NCBI GenBank assembly: GCA_012656075.1
Contig: JAAKBF010000214.1
Coordinates: 434,001-498,000, forward strand
Reading direction: 5' to 3'
DNA: 64,000 bases
Source: Phytophthora hibernalis
Lineage: Eukaryota; Oomycota; Peronosporomycetes; Peronosporales; Peronosporaceae
A program made the position numbers and the translations under genes. The notes beneath the pieces are model-generated. The model did no database searches. It had not been told where the DNA came from and saw nothing but the letters and a program-made list of their open reading frames with translations. This document shows, piece by piece, positions 23,502 to 33,679 of this stretch (within the stretch, counting starts at the first letter, position 1; every line of letters starts with the position of its first letter).

Positions 23502-24690
23502 CCTCGGTGCGTTGAATTATTACAGCCGATTCATCCAAGACTTTGCAGTGTACGGGGCCGCCCTGTACCAACTCAAGGATGAGGATTTTACACCGGCAGG
23601 AAACTCATCCGCGGCCCACCGAAGCTTCGCAGTGCTACAACAGAAGGTTGCAGATGCGCCGATACTACGACACTTTGACCGAGCCAAAGAGGTGCACGTG
23701 ACGCTATGTGCTAACGAGTGGACTCTGAGTTCCACTCTGATGCAGTATCATGACGACAAGTTGCACCCCGTGCGGTTGCGGCCGCGTCCTGAAAGACGCT
23801 GAGATGAATTACCACCCAGCCGAGAAAGAGGTGTTGGCGTTGTTGTTACTGTTGAAAGTGTGTTACACCCAGCTGGTCGGACGGACTATCCATGTCTACA
23901 CTCGATTCTCGACACTGGAGTGGGTACACAAGTCGAAGACATTGTTCGGTCGTACGACCCACTTCGCAGTCATGTTGTCCCCGTGGCACCTGAAGGTCAA
24001 CCGAGTCAGGGAACGCGATTGTGCTTTCGCTCAGCTACTACAAGCTGGGCTTACCAGCTTTGTTGAACTGGAAGACTCGTTAGCACCCGTGACACCACCA
24101 TCACGAGGATCACCGACTGCTCGAATGGACCCACATTTGCTTTACGCACGCTTACCGAGGAATTACAATGTGTGGTGATGTCTTTTGATGGCTCAGCCAA
24201 GACGGAGAAGAATGGCGGGTATGGTAGTTGCTCATGGATATTATGGAAATTACCAGAATGGACGGTAGTGACGGCTGCGAGTGCTTATCTCGAGACCAAC
24301 ACAGTAAACCTCGCTGAGTACGCCGGCATGAACAATGGTGTCTTGACCGCGTTGGAGTACGGCACCGAGGATTTAGTTTTGGTGGGAGACTCGAGACTCG
24401 CAATCCACCAGTCCCTAGGGTGATGGCCTGTCGGAAGGAAAATCTGATGGCCCAACTCAACCACCACCGAGAACTCACAGCCAAGCTTCGATCAGTGAAA
24501 TATCTCCACGTGATCCGAGAGTTCAATGCAGCTGCAGACTCGGTAGCTACAGAAGCTCTCAACAGCAAACAGTCAAGCGAGGTTTCGACCGAAACCAGGA
24601 AAACGGAGTTAGTCGAGCTCAACCGAATCGACGAAGTCATCTACCAGCCTTCGCCGGCTCTCGTGCCTCCAGGAAATGAACCTTTCCACA
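23502..24690 (+). mobile_element. Ty3/Gypsy pol fragment: RT thumb, RNase H, extra RNase H
   Basis: FLGALNYYSRFIQDFAVYGA is the typical end of Gypsy RT. The connection/RNase H follows (DRAKEVHVTLCANEWTLSS, frame change near 23770, NYHPAEKEVLALLLLL, VGRTIHVYT). From 24178 a second RNase H begins (MSFDGSAKTEKNGG, NLAEYAGMNNGVLTAL, VGDSRLAIHQ, EFNAAADSVATEAL) with catalytic Asp, Glu, Asp and Asp in place. This two-RNase-H layout is characteristic of oomycete Gypsy elements. Stops at 24175 and 24421 and frame changes make it non-functional. It ends at PPGNEP, a segment that also precedes the LTR at 30268. Confidence 0.8.
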
Positions 24691-24720
24691 ACTTTGGGGT
24701 AAAACATCGTAGTTCATTAA

Positions 24721-24803
24721 TGGGCATATGTGCATGACCATCCGCTCATCCAAAAGGGACGAGGGAGCGAAGCCCCCATTGTGGGTCATGCGGCATATGC
24801 CCA
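24721..24803. repeat. Stem-loop at the end of the DIRS-like element
   Basis: TGGGCATATGTGCATGACC (24721) pairs with the copy ending GGCATATGCCCA (24803) to give an approximately 20-bp stem with a small bulge around a 41-base loop. It lies directly after the recombinase stop codon. Such terminal inverted structures are usual for tyrosine-recombinase retrotransposons. Confidence 0.65.
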
Positions 24804-26141
24804 CTAGTGAAGAGTTGAGTCACCCTTGGAGCCGGTGACCATGTTAGCAGCGAGGGAAGTGACGGATTCCGCGCAGCGGTTGGTGTAGGTCTTGAAGGTC
24901 TCCGAAACCCACCGGCCGTGAAATTGAATCGTCATAGCGCCCACTCCTGCCCGATACATGTGCGTTGCACCCCAGCACGGAAAGAGTGCGGGCTGAAGTT
25001 CCTTGGATCCTCACCGTTCAGCACATCAGCCTTCTTGATCGCACTCGACAGGTGTGCCGTCGAAATACACGCAGGGTGGTTGGTGCGTCCCAGGTACACT
25101 GCCGCGGGTATATCAGGAGGGAGGTCTTGTCTTGATCGTAGAAGAAGAAGAGCACCGAAGACAGGGCACAGGAAGGCGTGACCTGAACGATACAACATTC
25201 GAGCTGTTGCGTGCCCGCACGGATTGGTCTTGGAACCGCGTAGCCACATGTTTTTACCGATTGAGCGTCAGTCGCCGATAGTGTCGGACACCCAGCCACG
25301 TCCAGGACAACCAGGTCCTCAGCTCTAAGCGCGAACCACTTGAACGAGTTTTCGCTGATGGAGACAATTTCCGAGCGTCTCAAGAGGAAAAAGAACGCCA
25401 TGCACACGACCCCCAGAGAGCATGAGCGAAGGGATCATCGAACCGGAGAGTATGGTATCAGGTTTCGAGTAACCGAATGGACACTGGAGCCTTGTGTCGC
25501 GGAGGTGTGTCAAGCCGGCATATCCCTTTCAGAAGCATGCGAACATGTGGGTGTGCAATCGGAAGAACCCTTCCAGCCGCAACGAAGAAGTGCCGGACAC
25601 CTTGTAGCGTGTTGAGAATCGATGATCCGCATAGCGGGCCGCCAACACCAAATCCATATTGAAATCCGTGCACGATAAATTCAGAAATTACTTGAATGCG
25701 GTCATCATCGGTGACGTCCGAGAGCCATGGCTGAATTCCCCGACGTGATGTCCATGCCGTCCACTTTGTCATCGCAGCAGAGTACTTGGTGAAGGTGGAG
25801 TCAGCAACGGAATGCTCGCGGAGATATTGCGCCTGAGCGCCGTGAGTCCGTGGACGTCTATCGTCGGTGATACCTGTGTCCGACCACGAGTTAGTTCTTC
25901 GAACTGGATAGCGTAAGAAGGGTGAGCGGCAATGCGTGAACCGGCGTGTACGCGGGTGTTGTCGACCCAGCGATATGGGAGGCCGAGAAACCGAGGTTGA
26001 GAGAGCTCTCCCAGTATCCCAGGAGCCTGATAATGTCTTGGGCACGCGTATTACGTGACGCGAGGCGATTTTGCCAGGCCACAGCCGATGTATTGTCGAT
26101 ACGGAAGTGTATGGGAAGGGGGCGACGTCCATCAGCAGCAC
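24804..26141 (-). pseudogene. Tyrosine recombinase of a DIRS-like retrotransposon
   Basis: Reading down the minus strand: SAM-like core-binding domain (YLREHSVADSTFTKYSAAMT to RMLLKGICR), then after a frame change near 25415 the catalytic domain MAFFFLLRRSEIV (first Arg), after another at 25251-25255 (T run) FSPHSFRAGVQRT (His-x-x-Arg) and finally GRWVSETFKTYTNRC (nucleophilic Tyr) before a TAG at 24804. All catalytic residues are present, so the enzyme may be intact if the two single-base breaks are sequence errors. Its 5' part overlaps the RNase H frame, as in known DIRS elements. It replaces an integrase in making circular-intermediate insertions. Confidence 0.8.
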
Positions 26142-27276
26142 ACTCGGACCACCGCGGACCCCATTCGTGGGTAGCGAATGCGCAGGAGAGCAATTCTCGG
26201 AAATTTATATTGAAACCATTGGCTTCCCCAGCCTTGAAACGCGCAATAAGCCGAAGTTCATGGGGCGAAAACCGGTAAGTCAACGCAATGTTGGTCGTCG
26301 TATCGAGAGCGCACAGTCCGTGGTCGCATGCGTCCATCTCAACGACAACGTCGGGCTCCGGGATATTGTTAAAGTACTCGAGAGCGACGCCATTTAGGAG
26401 CGGAGAGTGAAGAATATGCCACCACCAGAGCAGATCTTGTTTCATGGAGTCGCATACCGTGACATGTCGAAACCTGTGAAGGTTAATCGCTCGAAGCCGT
26501 AGGCGCTGGAGAAACGGGCGTGCTGCCCTGATGCATGTTGCGACGTGGCGCAAGCCTCCCATGAGAGAGCGATACCGTTTTCGCGAGAGTCCACTTGATT
26601 GGTACGCCGATGCTACCAATTTGCGAGCCTTATCGATCTTGACAGCAGGCATCGCGACCGTTTCAGCAATTGTGTCGAATTGAAGTCCCAGGATCTTTTG
26701 ACTAGTGTTCCATGTCGTCAATTTGTCTTCATTGACAGCCTCACTGCCTAGAATTGCCGTCATGGCGTAGCGCACAGTGAGCGCTCCATATCTTCGCAGT
26801 TGGGCCCGACATCGGAAGCGACGTTGACGTGGTCATCTACCCAGTGCTAGTTGAAGAAACTACCGGTTGGTATGTCCACCGTGAACAAACGCTATCGCCC
26901 CACCGATGATTTCATATTCTCCAGGAGAACCCGTCCATCCAAATGGACACGCAAGCTCAATAACGAGTGCATTCTCGATCTCAATGCGTCCAGCAAAGCG
27001 GTGTACGCTGCGGCTGTGAATACTGACGTTGCGAAATGCGGAAGTCACATCGCCTGCCATGGCCTTGGTCTCAGCATGAGGTTATTCCCGCTTGGATCGT
27101 ATTATCTCGGAAGCGACAGCGTCGCAGTGTCGATAGTCAGCATTTGGAATAGCGTCCTGGTCTGTAAAGGTGTTGATTGAGTCGCCGTCAAGGAACGATA
27201 GATCATGGATTGTCCTTCCTGACGTCAGCGGGTCACCACCCGCCTTGTCGACTATCCCGAATGGACTGACGAACAC
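25891..27276 (-). pseudogene. DIRS-like reverse transcriptase / RNase H
   Basis: RT N-terminal part at 27276-27082 (VSPFGIVDKAGGDPLTSGRT), palm start at 27060-26860 (GDVTSAFRNVSIHS, CPFGWTGSPGEYEII), thumb and RNase H in one long frame at 26775-25891 (TWNTSQKILGLQFDT, DLLWWWHILHSPL, VVEMDACDHGLCA with the first Asp, NFRELLSCAFA with Glu, HFRIDNTSAVAW with Asp). Frame changes separate the pieces. The order gag-RT-RNase H-recombinase is that of DIRS/Ngaro-type elements. No methyltransferase domain was seen. Confidence 0.8.
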
Positions 27277-28294
27277 TTCCGGCCATATCGAGAGGAGGTC
27301 CGAATCCAGTACGAGGCACCTCCATGCGTCGCTCCTTGCGGACGTTCTTGCGCAGTATGTTCACCCCCTCAGTTGCCGACCCATGATTGTCCGGTGGATG
27401 CGATTGACGCGGCACGTCCTTCTTCAGCTCCACGCGGACGCCTTCCGCTGCAATTTCTTGCAGTTTTCTAGATGCTGGTAGTCCTTGCACACTTGCGCTA
27501 TCGCTGCCGGAACCATTTGCTTGTTTGGACGGTAGTCTGCTTCCGTCTGGCCACGTACGAGTTCCACTAGAGCCGGTAAAGGCATCTGTGTCCGACGGAC
27601 AAATTCGGAAAGCGTGCGTTGCAGTGGCTTTTGAGTAGAAACTCGGTACCGCTTGGCGATTGCCGGGATGCAGGATACGCCGACGTTGGAAGCCGCAGCC
27701 CGACCTTCCCAGCGCCTTGTTTAGTGATAGGCGCCGTAGTGCTTCAAAGCCTGTGGCGCGGCGGACTGCGTTCTCGGTCACCCGAGTTGCTCTTGCACCA
27801 GTTACTACATCATGCAGTTTACGCGTTGCGTGTGCGGCGACGTCTACGCGTGGGTGCATACTTCCTTCCCTTGAGACCGTTGCGACTACGCTAGGCTGTG
27901 TAGCCATCACAGCTACAGTGGATGACCTAGGCTGTATAGACATCTCAGGTGACTGATGTGTCCTAGGCTGTATAGCCATCACAGGAGCTCGATATAGCCT
28001 AGGCTGTATGGCCATCTTAGGTGTCGGTGGCTGTATGGCCGTCCGCGTCACCCTAGGCTGTATGACCATCTTAGGTACAGTTGCTTTTGTAGCCACTTGA
28101 CGTTCAACATTCGCCTTGGTCGCAGGCTGACATGGTAGGGGCTGCAGCGCGGTCTCGCTAATCAAATTTCGCTCGCGCCGGGGGCATGAAATTGACCTTG
28201 AAATTGGCTTCAAATCCGGGCTTGTATAGGGTGGATTGCATGTGATCCGCAAATTTTCGCGCAGAGCGCGCACATTCAGCCCCCACCGCACCAT
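27233..28294 (-). CDS. Gag-like protein of the DIRS-like element with repeated MAIQPR motif
   Basis: A basic, low-complexity protein. Its N-terminal third carries about six copies of an (M/T)A(I/T)QPR motif mostly spaced 12 residues apart, followed by an Arg/Ser-rich part and an end overlapping the RT start (VPRTGFGPPLDM). Position upstream of RT suggests gag (ORF1). No zinc knuckle seen. The displayed start may be a non-ATG codon region; the true start is uncertain. Confidence 0.45.
   Translation of the reverse strand: MVRWGLNVRALRENLRITCNPPYTSPDLKPISRSISCPRRERNLISETALQPLPCQPATKANVERQVATKATVPKMVIQPRVTRTAIQPPTPKMAIQPRLYRAPVMAIQPRTHQSPEMSIQPRSSTVAVMATQPSVVATVSREGSMHPRVDVAAHATRKLHDVVTGARATRVTENAVRRATGFEALRRLSLNKALGRSGCGFQRRRILHPGNRQAVPSFYSKATATHAFRICPSDTDAFTGSSGTRTWPDGSRLPSKQANGSGSDSASVQGLPASRKLQEIAAEGVRVELKKDVPRQSHPPDNHGSATEGVNILRKNVRKERRMEVPRTGFGPPLDMAGSVRQSIRDSRQGGW
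27891..28064. repeat. 36-bp minisatellite inside the DIRS-like gag
   Basis: CCTAGGCTGTATAGCCATC-type units recur at 27891, 27927, 27963 and 27999 (36-bp spacing, a multiple of three), with further shorter-spaced copies near 28029 and 28053. On the coding strand each unit gives a 12-residue period containing MAIQPR. Confidence 0.75.
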
Positions 28295-28429
28295 TCATGT
28301 CTCCCGGCACAGCTTCTGCCCAGGCAGCGCCGATAAATACACTTGACTCACTGGATAATGATGGATGCTATAACATGTGTTATCTATCTTACTTATCCCA
28401 GTCTTCGCTCCGAAGTGGCGGAGAGTCGT

Positions 28430-30083
28430 CACCATCTCCGCCGCATCAGTTCCCGCCGTGCGGCCCCTTGTTTGAGTTCTTGGTCCCAGCCTCTACGCCG
28501 CACGTACGTGTCTTGGGCCCACTCCTTCAAGCGCCGAGGAATGGCAGCGGATGACCAGCCGTGAATGCGCTTCGGGTGGCCACACCTGTCGCGACTACCA
28601 TCGGAGCACATGACGCCACCGAGGAACCGGAGACAGGGCTCCTCTCTGCGACGGTTTCTTGGGATCAGAGCTCGGATCTCGTCAGGCACACTCTTTCGCG
28701 CCGTCCTTGGTTCTCGTGGCTTCGTGGCTGATTGCGAACCTCGGGAGACCGGCTTGGTGGATAGCCCGGAACTGCCTGTGACAGGGTGTTCACCAGCGCC
28801 ATGGTCCACTCCGGCGACTTGTAGTCGATTGCAAGGATGGCCTTGCTGAAGCCACCCCACTAAGCCGGGCTGTCTACTTGAACGTGGCCGAGCGCTTTGC
28901 CGAGCCACTTGTTCACGTACAGGAGGACGAGCTTCACGCGACTTGGCTGTCCGGCGGGGTCGGCGGACTTGTTCTTCGACGAACACTCGAAGTCGCTCCG
29001 TGACCATCAACATGTGGTCATGCCACATGACTTCACCCATCCTGGCCAGTCCGTGGATACCATCCAGAATGTCGTCGTACGCGCGGCAGGTGGTGACGGC
29101 CGTCGCAAGAGTCTCTGACGGGGTAAAGTCGCTTGAGAAGTTGCAGTTGGACGATCCGGCCTCAAGTGCGTCTTGTTCATTCTCCTCACGGAAGTGAAGG
29201 ATCGTCAGCCCTCGTGACCCAAGTCACCCGGAGAAAATCGCCATCAGCACGGCCGGACTTGTCTTGAACCCCACGCACTCCGCCTCACGCTAGCCTAGCA
29301 CAAACGACATCGGATACATGGGCTTACGTTCAGTCGGAGTGTGTCCCTTGAGCATGCGAGTCGCCGCCAGGACGTGCGCTTGCGGAGGATGGTAGTCGCC
29401 CTTGGCCTTCGTCGCTTATTCAGGAAGGCTGGCGCTTGAGAGTTGACGAATGCTGTCAGCAGGAAGCTTGCCTTCATCGTTCGGTTCGGTGAGCACGGCC
29501 AGCGACCTGGCTTCGCAGGCTTTCCACTTCCTGGCGTAGAAGAGGCATCTCATATTGGACTCCAGGCGATGGGGCGGCCGCAGATGTACGACTCGCGCTC
29601 GGACAGGCTGCCGTGCTTCGTTGACGAGTCCAGGCTGGAAGGACATCATGAAGTCGGTGAGGTCGAACTCCGTTGGCTGTCGTGGCTTCGCCTTGGTCGC
29701 CGAGTCAACCCTCTGTGCCGGGCTCGGACGCGGGTATCCGTCTCGGTCGTCGGACGGTCTTCGGTGGTCGTCAGTCCGTCGGGTTGCGGCGCGGAGAGTC
29801 CGACGCAGCGTACCAACTTCTTCTTGCCCATCTTGGCCTTCTCCGTGTCCGCCGGGGCCGCCTTGCGCTTCGCCACTCGCTTGGAGGCTCGGATCGAAGG
29901 GGTAGCAGTCGTCGACCGAGCCGGAGCATTCGTCCATGCAGCGCCATCAGTCGTGACGTCGACGACATCTACGGTCGGAGTAGCGGCGCCCACCGGTACC
30001 TCTTTGGCAGCAGGGCTCGTTGTGGGAGGCGCAGCCTCGGTCGTGGTGGCCTCGACGGTCTTCCTTGGTCCTTGGTCGGTCAT
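28430..30083 (-). pseudogene. Gag-like protein with a cysteine/histidine knuckle
   Basis: Starts MTDQGPRKTVEATTTEAAPP with a Pro/Thr/Ala-rich then Lys-rich region (KRVAKRKAAP), a conserved-looking block TEFDLTDFMMSFQPGLVNEA (about 29690-29630), a helical middle (MWHDHMLMVTERLRVFVEEQ) and a C-terminal knuckle CLRFLGGVMCSDGSRDRCGH (about 28640-28560). Several frame changes. It looks like a retroelement structural protein. It may be ORF1 of the DIRS-like element just downstream or a separate element; which one is not settled. Confidence 0.45.
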
Positions 30084-30267
30084 GGTGGTGTCTTGCGTTA
30101 TCGTGTGGAGAGAAACCCCGTTAAACTAGCTGGGTTTTCGTGTCTTGGTCGAAAGCTGAACTGGGAGTGCGCAGTGGGTGGCTCGCACCTGATATGTGCA
30201 CCACATCATTATTGTACCCATATGTGTAAAACACCATTTCCTCTCGTTCCTCCAGGAAATGAACCGG

Positions 30268-31139
30268 TGTTGGGTTTTGGGGCGCTCGGTTGCCAGTCGG
30301 CAAGGTTGCCCTTGCTGAAGGAAAGTGACCGGCGTGCCCTAATTGGCGGATTACATTCCTCGTGCCATAATGACCACGATAGTTTAGTGATCGAGGCCTC
30401 GGTCGGGTATAATAAACTCCCGGCCGAGGGTACGAACCCTCGTTTGTACCCATTTCAGTTTCGTACCCTCGGTCTTATAGAGCCGGGTACAGGATCACAT
30501 ACTGGGATCGGTTCACACTGGATATTTGTATTTAGATATAGGACTAGCTATAGGATTGACTACAGAGGCTCTCAGAGCCATAGATGAACATAAATAAATC
30601 AGCAGTCTTCCCCCAAGTCACCAAGGGTCAAGTCAGTCTTCGGTAAGTCTAGCTAGCTTATCTTAGGGTCTGGATACGCTCGGCTTGTGGGATGCTGGTC
30701 AGCGAGCCTAAGGTACATTGAACCGAGGGTTTGTTGCTGGTCAGTCCAAGAGATTAGAGTGGCCGAGTGTTGGGAGCGACGAGAAGCGTCGTTCGCCACA
30801 TTATAGTGGAACCGAGTGTTCCATACATATTTTACTACCCGCCGAGGTCTTACTTTGGCAAACCCGTATTAGGCTTGACAGCCGGTACCCTTCCTTCTGA
30901 GGGACTGCGGGGTTCGCGCGAAAGCGCAATATTGCCTACTAGCCCTCGCTCGTGGCTAGTGGTGCAGGTTATTGGGTTGGCCTAATACAACCTAGGTGTA
31001 CAGAGGGTTCACATCCAACCCGGCGTAAGGGATCGTTCCTGGTCTTCATGTTTGATCCAACGCTCGTTGATCTAACAAGGAGAAGCGAGTGTTGTTGGTG
31101 GGGCTCATACCATTTGGTAGTGAGAATTTCTGCGTGATC
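30268..31139 (+). repeat. LTR copy B of the 'TGTTGGG' family, plus orientation
   Basis: Starts TGTTGGGTTTTGGGGCGCTC just after a Gypsy-internal remnant (CTCCAGGAAATGAACC). It contains the promoter-like GGGTATAATAAACTCCC at about 30406-30423 and the paired GAGGGTACGAACCCTC hairpin. It matches copy C (32725-33608) in inverted orientation over nearly its whole length but lacks the last few bases (the CTACACGACA end) and runs directly into a gag on the opposite strand. Confidence 0.85.
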
Positions 31140-32615
31140 TTGGCGTAGCCATTGAGCCGTCGCAAACATGCTCCTTCTCTTCACGTCTCGCCGAGTAGTA
31201 CCGTGCTTTCGCCGATTGATTAAATCGGGAACAGTAGTACTTGATGAACGCATCACTCAACAATTTCCACGTCCGTCTCGTCTTCCGCGGGGGTTGTCGG
31301 TACCAATGCAGGGCGCCATCTTGGAGGCTCAGCTCGAACACCATGCACCATTCATTCGGTGGTGTGTGCGTTCCCTTCATCTCGTAGATGAAGGCTTGGA
31401 GCCATTGCATTGACTTCGCTCTTGTCTCGGAGGCCGAGATAGGGTTTGATGTTACCCAACGGGAGGTATGTGTGGCGATTTCAAGCCTCGGTGTGGAACT
31501 CTGTTCTCCATCGAGCTGAGCTCACGGATTTGGCGTGCCCATTCTCCAGTCACATCACCCCTTGGTCTTCCACGTCGAACGAGGAGTCATCGTGCGTATC
31601 GAAGCGTCGGTTCGTCGTCCGACCTATACTTCGGCCCGCCGTCGGAGCGGTCCGTGTACTATCGAAGCCTTTTGCCAACCGCTCGGTACGGTCCGCTGAC
31701 CGAGGCGTTACCATGTGCGAATCTTGAAAGTACGCCGAAGCGGTCCCTTTCGCTGAGAACACACCCGTCCCGAACGACTTCTCTGGCTGTCGCCCAGGAG
31801 TTGTCGGTAGCGGGACCCTCGATGAATCCGTCCCTCGGTCGTGCGTGAGAGGATCGCCCGACGGTTGGAGCCCGGTTTAGGCACACCAAAAACCGTCCGA
31901 AGCTTCAGTTTCCACTTACGTAACGAAAGCGCGGCTTCGTCGATCGTTCAACCTTGAAGGTCGGCCTCGGTGGGTAGCGCTTGAGGCTCGCAGCCCATGG
32001 CACGGAACAGTTGTACCGTGTCCTCGGCCACCTGTTGGATGCTCCACGATTCCACCGGGACAACTAATTCTGCCCCGAGTTCCATCCACACGGCTTGTCG
32101 AATTGACTCTGGCGCAAAGGCCCGCATCCACTTGCTCTTTGTCATCATCACCTCCATGCATCTCCCAAGAACCTTGTTGGCAGTCGGAGTGTCCCCATTA
32201 ACTGGGGGTCGACTGCCGGTCGACCGAGAACTCGCGTCCTTGGTCATCGTCAGCGATCGGAGATCTCCGAGTCCATCTTCGTTGTCCTCGTGAGCTGGTT
32301 CAGGACCAGCCACTTCGTCCAACTCCTCGGTGAGGTTTCGCGCGAGCGACCACACCCCTCCGCTACGTCCTGCTGAGACTGTAGCAGCTTCCGAAACCTC
32401 GGACATCGCTGTCGCTTCTTCCAGGTATTCGTCTTCGTCATCTTCTTTGGCTTCAGAGTAGTCCACCCGCACGTCGAAGCTGTTCGAACCCTCGTTGATC
32501 GGCTCCAAAGTACTTGGAGTCGCGAGTATTGACCGGACCTCACCGAATCCTCGGTGCGCCCTCCGCTCGACTTCATCGACGTTTCTGGTACCGCTGACTT
32601 CGCTCCTCTCGCCAT
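31140..32615 (-). pseudogene. Gypsy gag following LTR copy C
   Basis: ATG at 32615 (MARGAKSAVPETSMKSSGGR) about 110 bases after LTR C. After a frame change near 32515 there is an acidic region (YSEAKEDDEDEYLEEA) ending at a TGA near 31948. Further on (31410-31140) a capsid-like part appears: WLQAFIYEMKG, CMVFELSLQDGALHWYRQ, TWKLLSDAFIKYYC. This matches Ty3/Gypsy gag (retrotrans_gag type). It is cut off at the end of LTR copy B, so no pol remains. Confidence 0.7.
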
Positions 32616-32702
32616 CTTCTCTCTTCTTCTTCTCTTGTCTTCTCTCGAATGCTCGTTAGGTAAGAACCTATATACAACCAAGACACACAGAAAGTCACTC
32701 CC

Positions 32703-32722
32703 AATCCCGGGTCGCGGCGCCA
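32703..32722 (-). other. Primer-binding site
   Basis: Two bases inside the end of LTR C, the minus strand reads TGGCGCCGCGACCCGGGATT. A TGG start immediately after an LTR is the expected complement of a tRNA CCA end. The priming tRNA was not identified. Confidence 0.7.
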
Positions 32723-32724
32723 GC

Positions 32725-33608
32725 TGTCGTGTAGGATCACGCAGAAATTCTCACTATCAAATGGTATGAGCCCCACCAACAACACTCGCATCTCCTTGTT
32801 AGATCAACGAGCGTTGGATCAAACCTGAAGACCAGGAACGACCCCTTACGCCGGGTTGGATGTGAACCCTCTGTACACCTAGGTTGTATTAGGCCAACCC
32901 AATAACCTGCACCACTAGCCACGAGCGAGGGCTAGTATGCAATATTGCGCTTTCGCGCGAACCCCGCAGTCCCTCAGAAGGAAGGGTACCGGCTGTCAAG
33001 CCTAATACGGGTTTGCCGAGGTAAAACCTCGGCGGGTAGTAAAATATGTATGGAACACTCTGTCCCACTATAATATATGGCGAACGACGCTTCTCGTCGC
33101 TCCCAACACTCGGCCACTCTAATCTCTTGGACTGACCAGCAACAAACCCTCGGTTCAATGTACCTTAGGCTCGCTGACCAGCATCCCACAAGCCGAGCGT
33201 ATCCAGACCCTAAGATAAGCTAGCTAGACTTACCGAAGACTGACTTGACCCTTGGTGACTTGGGGGAAGACTGCTGATTTATTTATGTTCATCTATGGCT
33301 CTGAGAGCCTCTGTAGTCAATCCTATAGCTAGTCCTATATCTAAATACAAATATCCAGTGTGAACCGATCCCAGTATGTGATCCTGTACCCGGCTCTATA
33401 AGACCGAGGGTACAAAACTGAAATGGGTACAAACGAGGGTTCGTACCCTCGGCCGGGAGTTTATTATACCCGACCGAGGCCTCGATCACTAAACTATCGT
33501 GGTCATTATGGCACGAGGAATGTAATCCGCCAATTAGGGCACGCCGGTCACTTTCCTTCAGCAAGGGCAACCTTGCCGACTGGCGACCGAGCACCCCAAA
33601 ACCCAACA
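32725..33608 (-). repeat. LTR copy C of the 'TGTTGGG' family, minus orientation
   Basis: About 884 bp, TGTTGGG at 33608 to CTACACGACA at 32725, so TG...CA ends, followed by the primer-binding site and gag. It is the most complete copy and therefore defines the LTR. It contains the TATA-like TATAATAAACTCCCGG (about 33455-33470). It is inverted relative to copies A and B. Confidence 0.85.
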
Positions 33609-33679
33609 CCACAACTGCCCCCGCCTCGACGCAAGCTCCCACAAGTAGTGCGCGTCGTGGTGCCTCACATCTTCGCACC

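Noticed and set aside
27891..28064. CRISPR-like array
   Set aside because: Unit spacing is 36 bases with no unique spacers and it lies inside a coding frame of a eukaryotic retroelement; it is a minisatellite.
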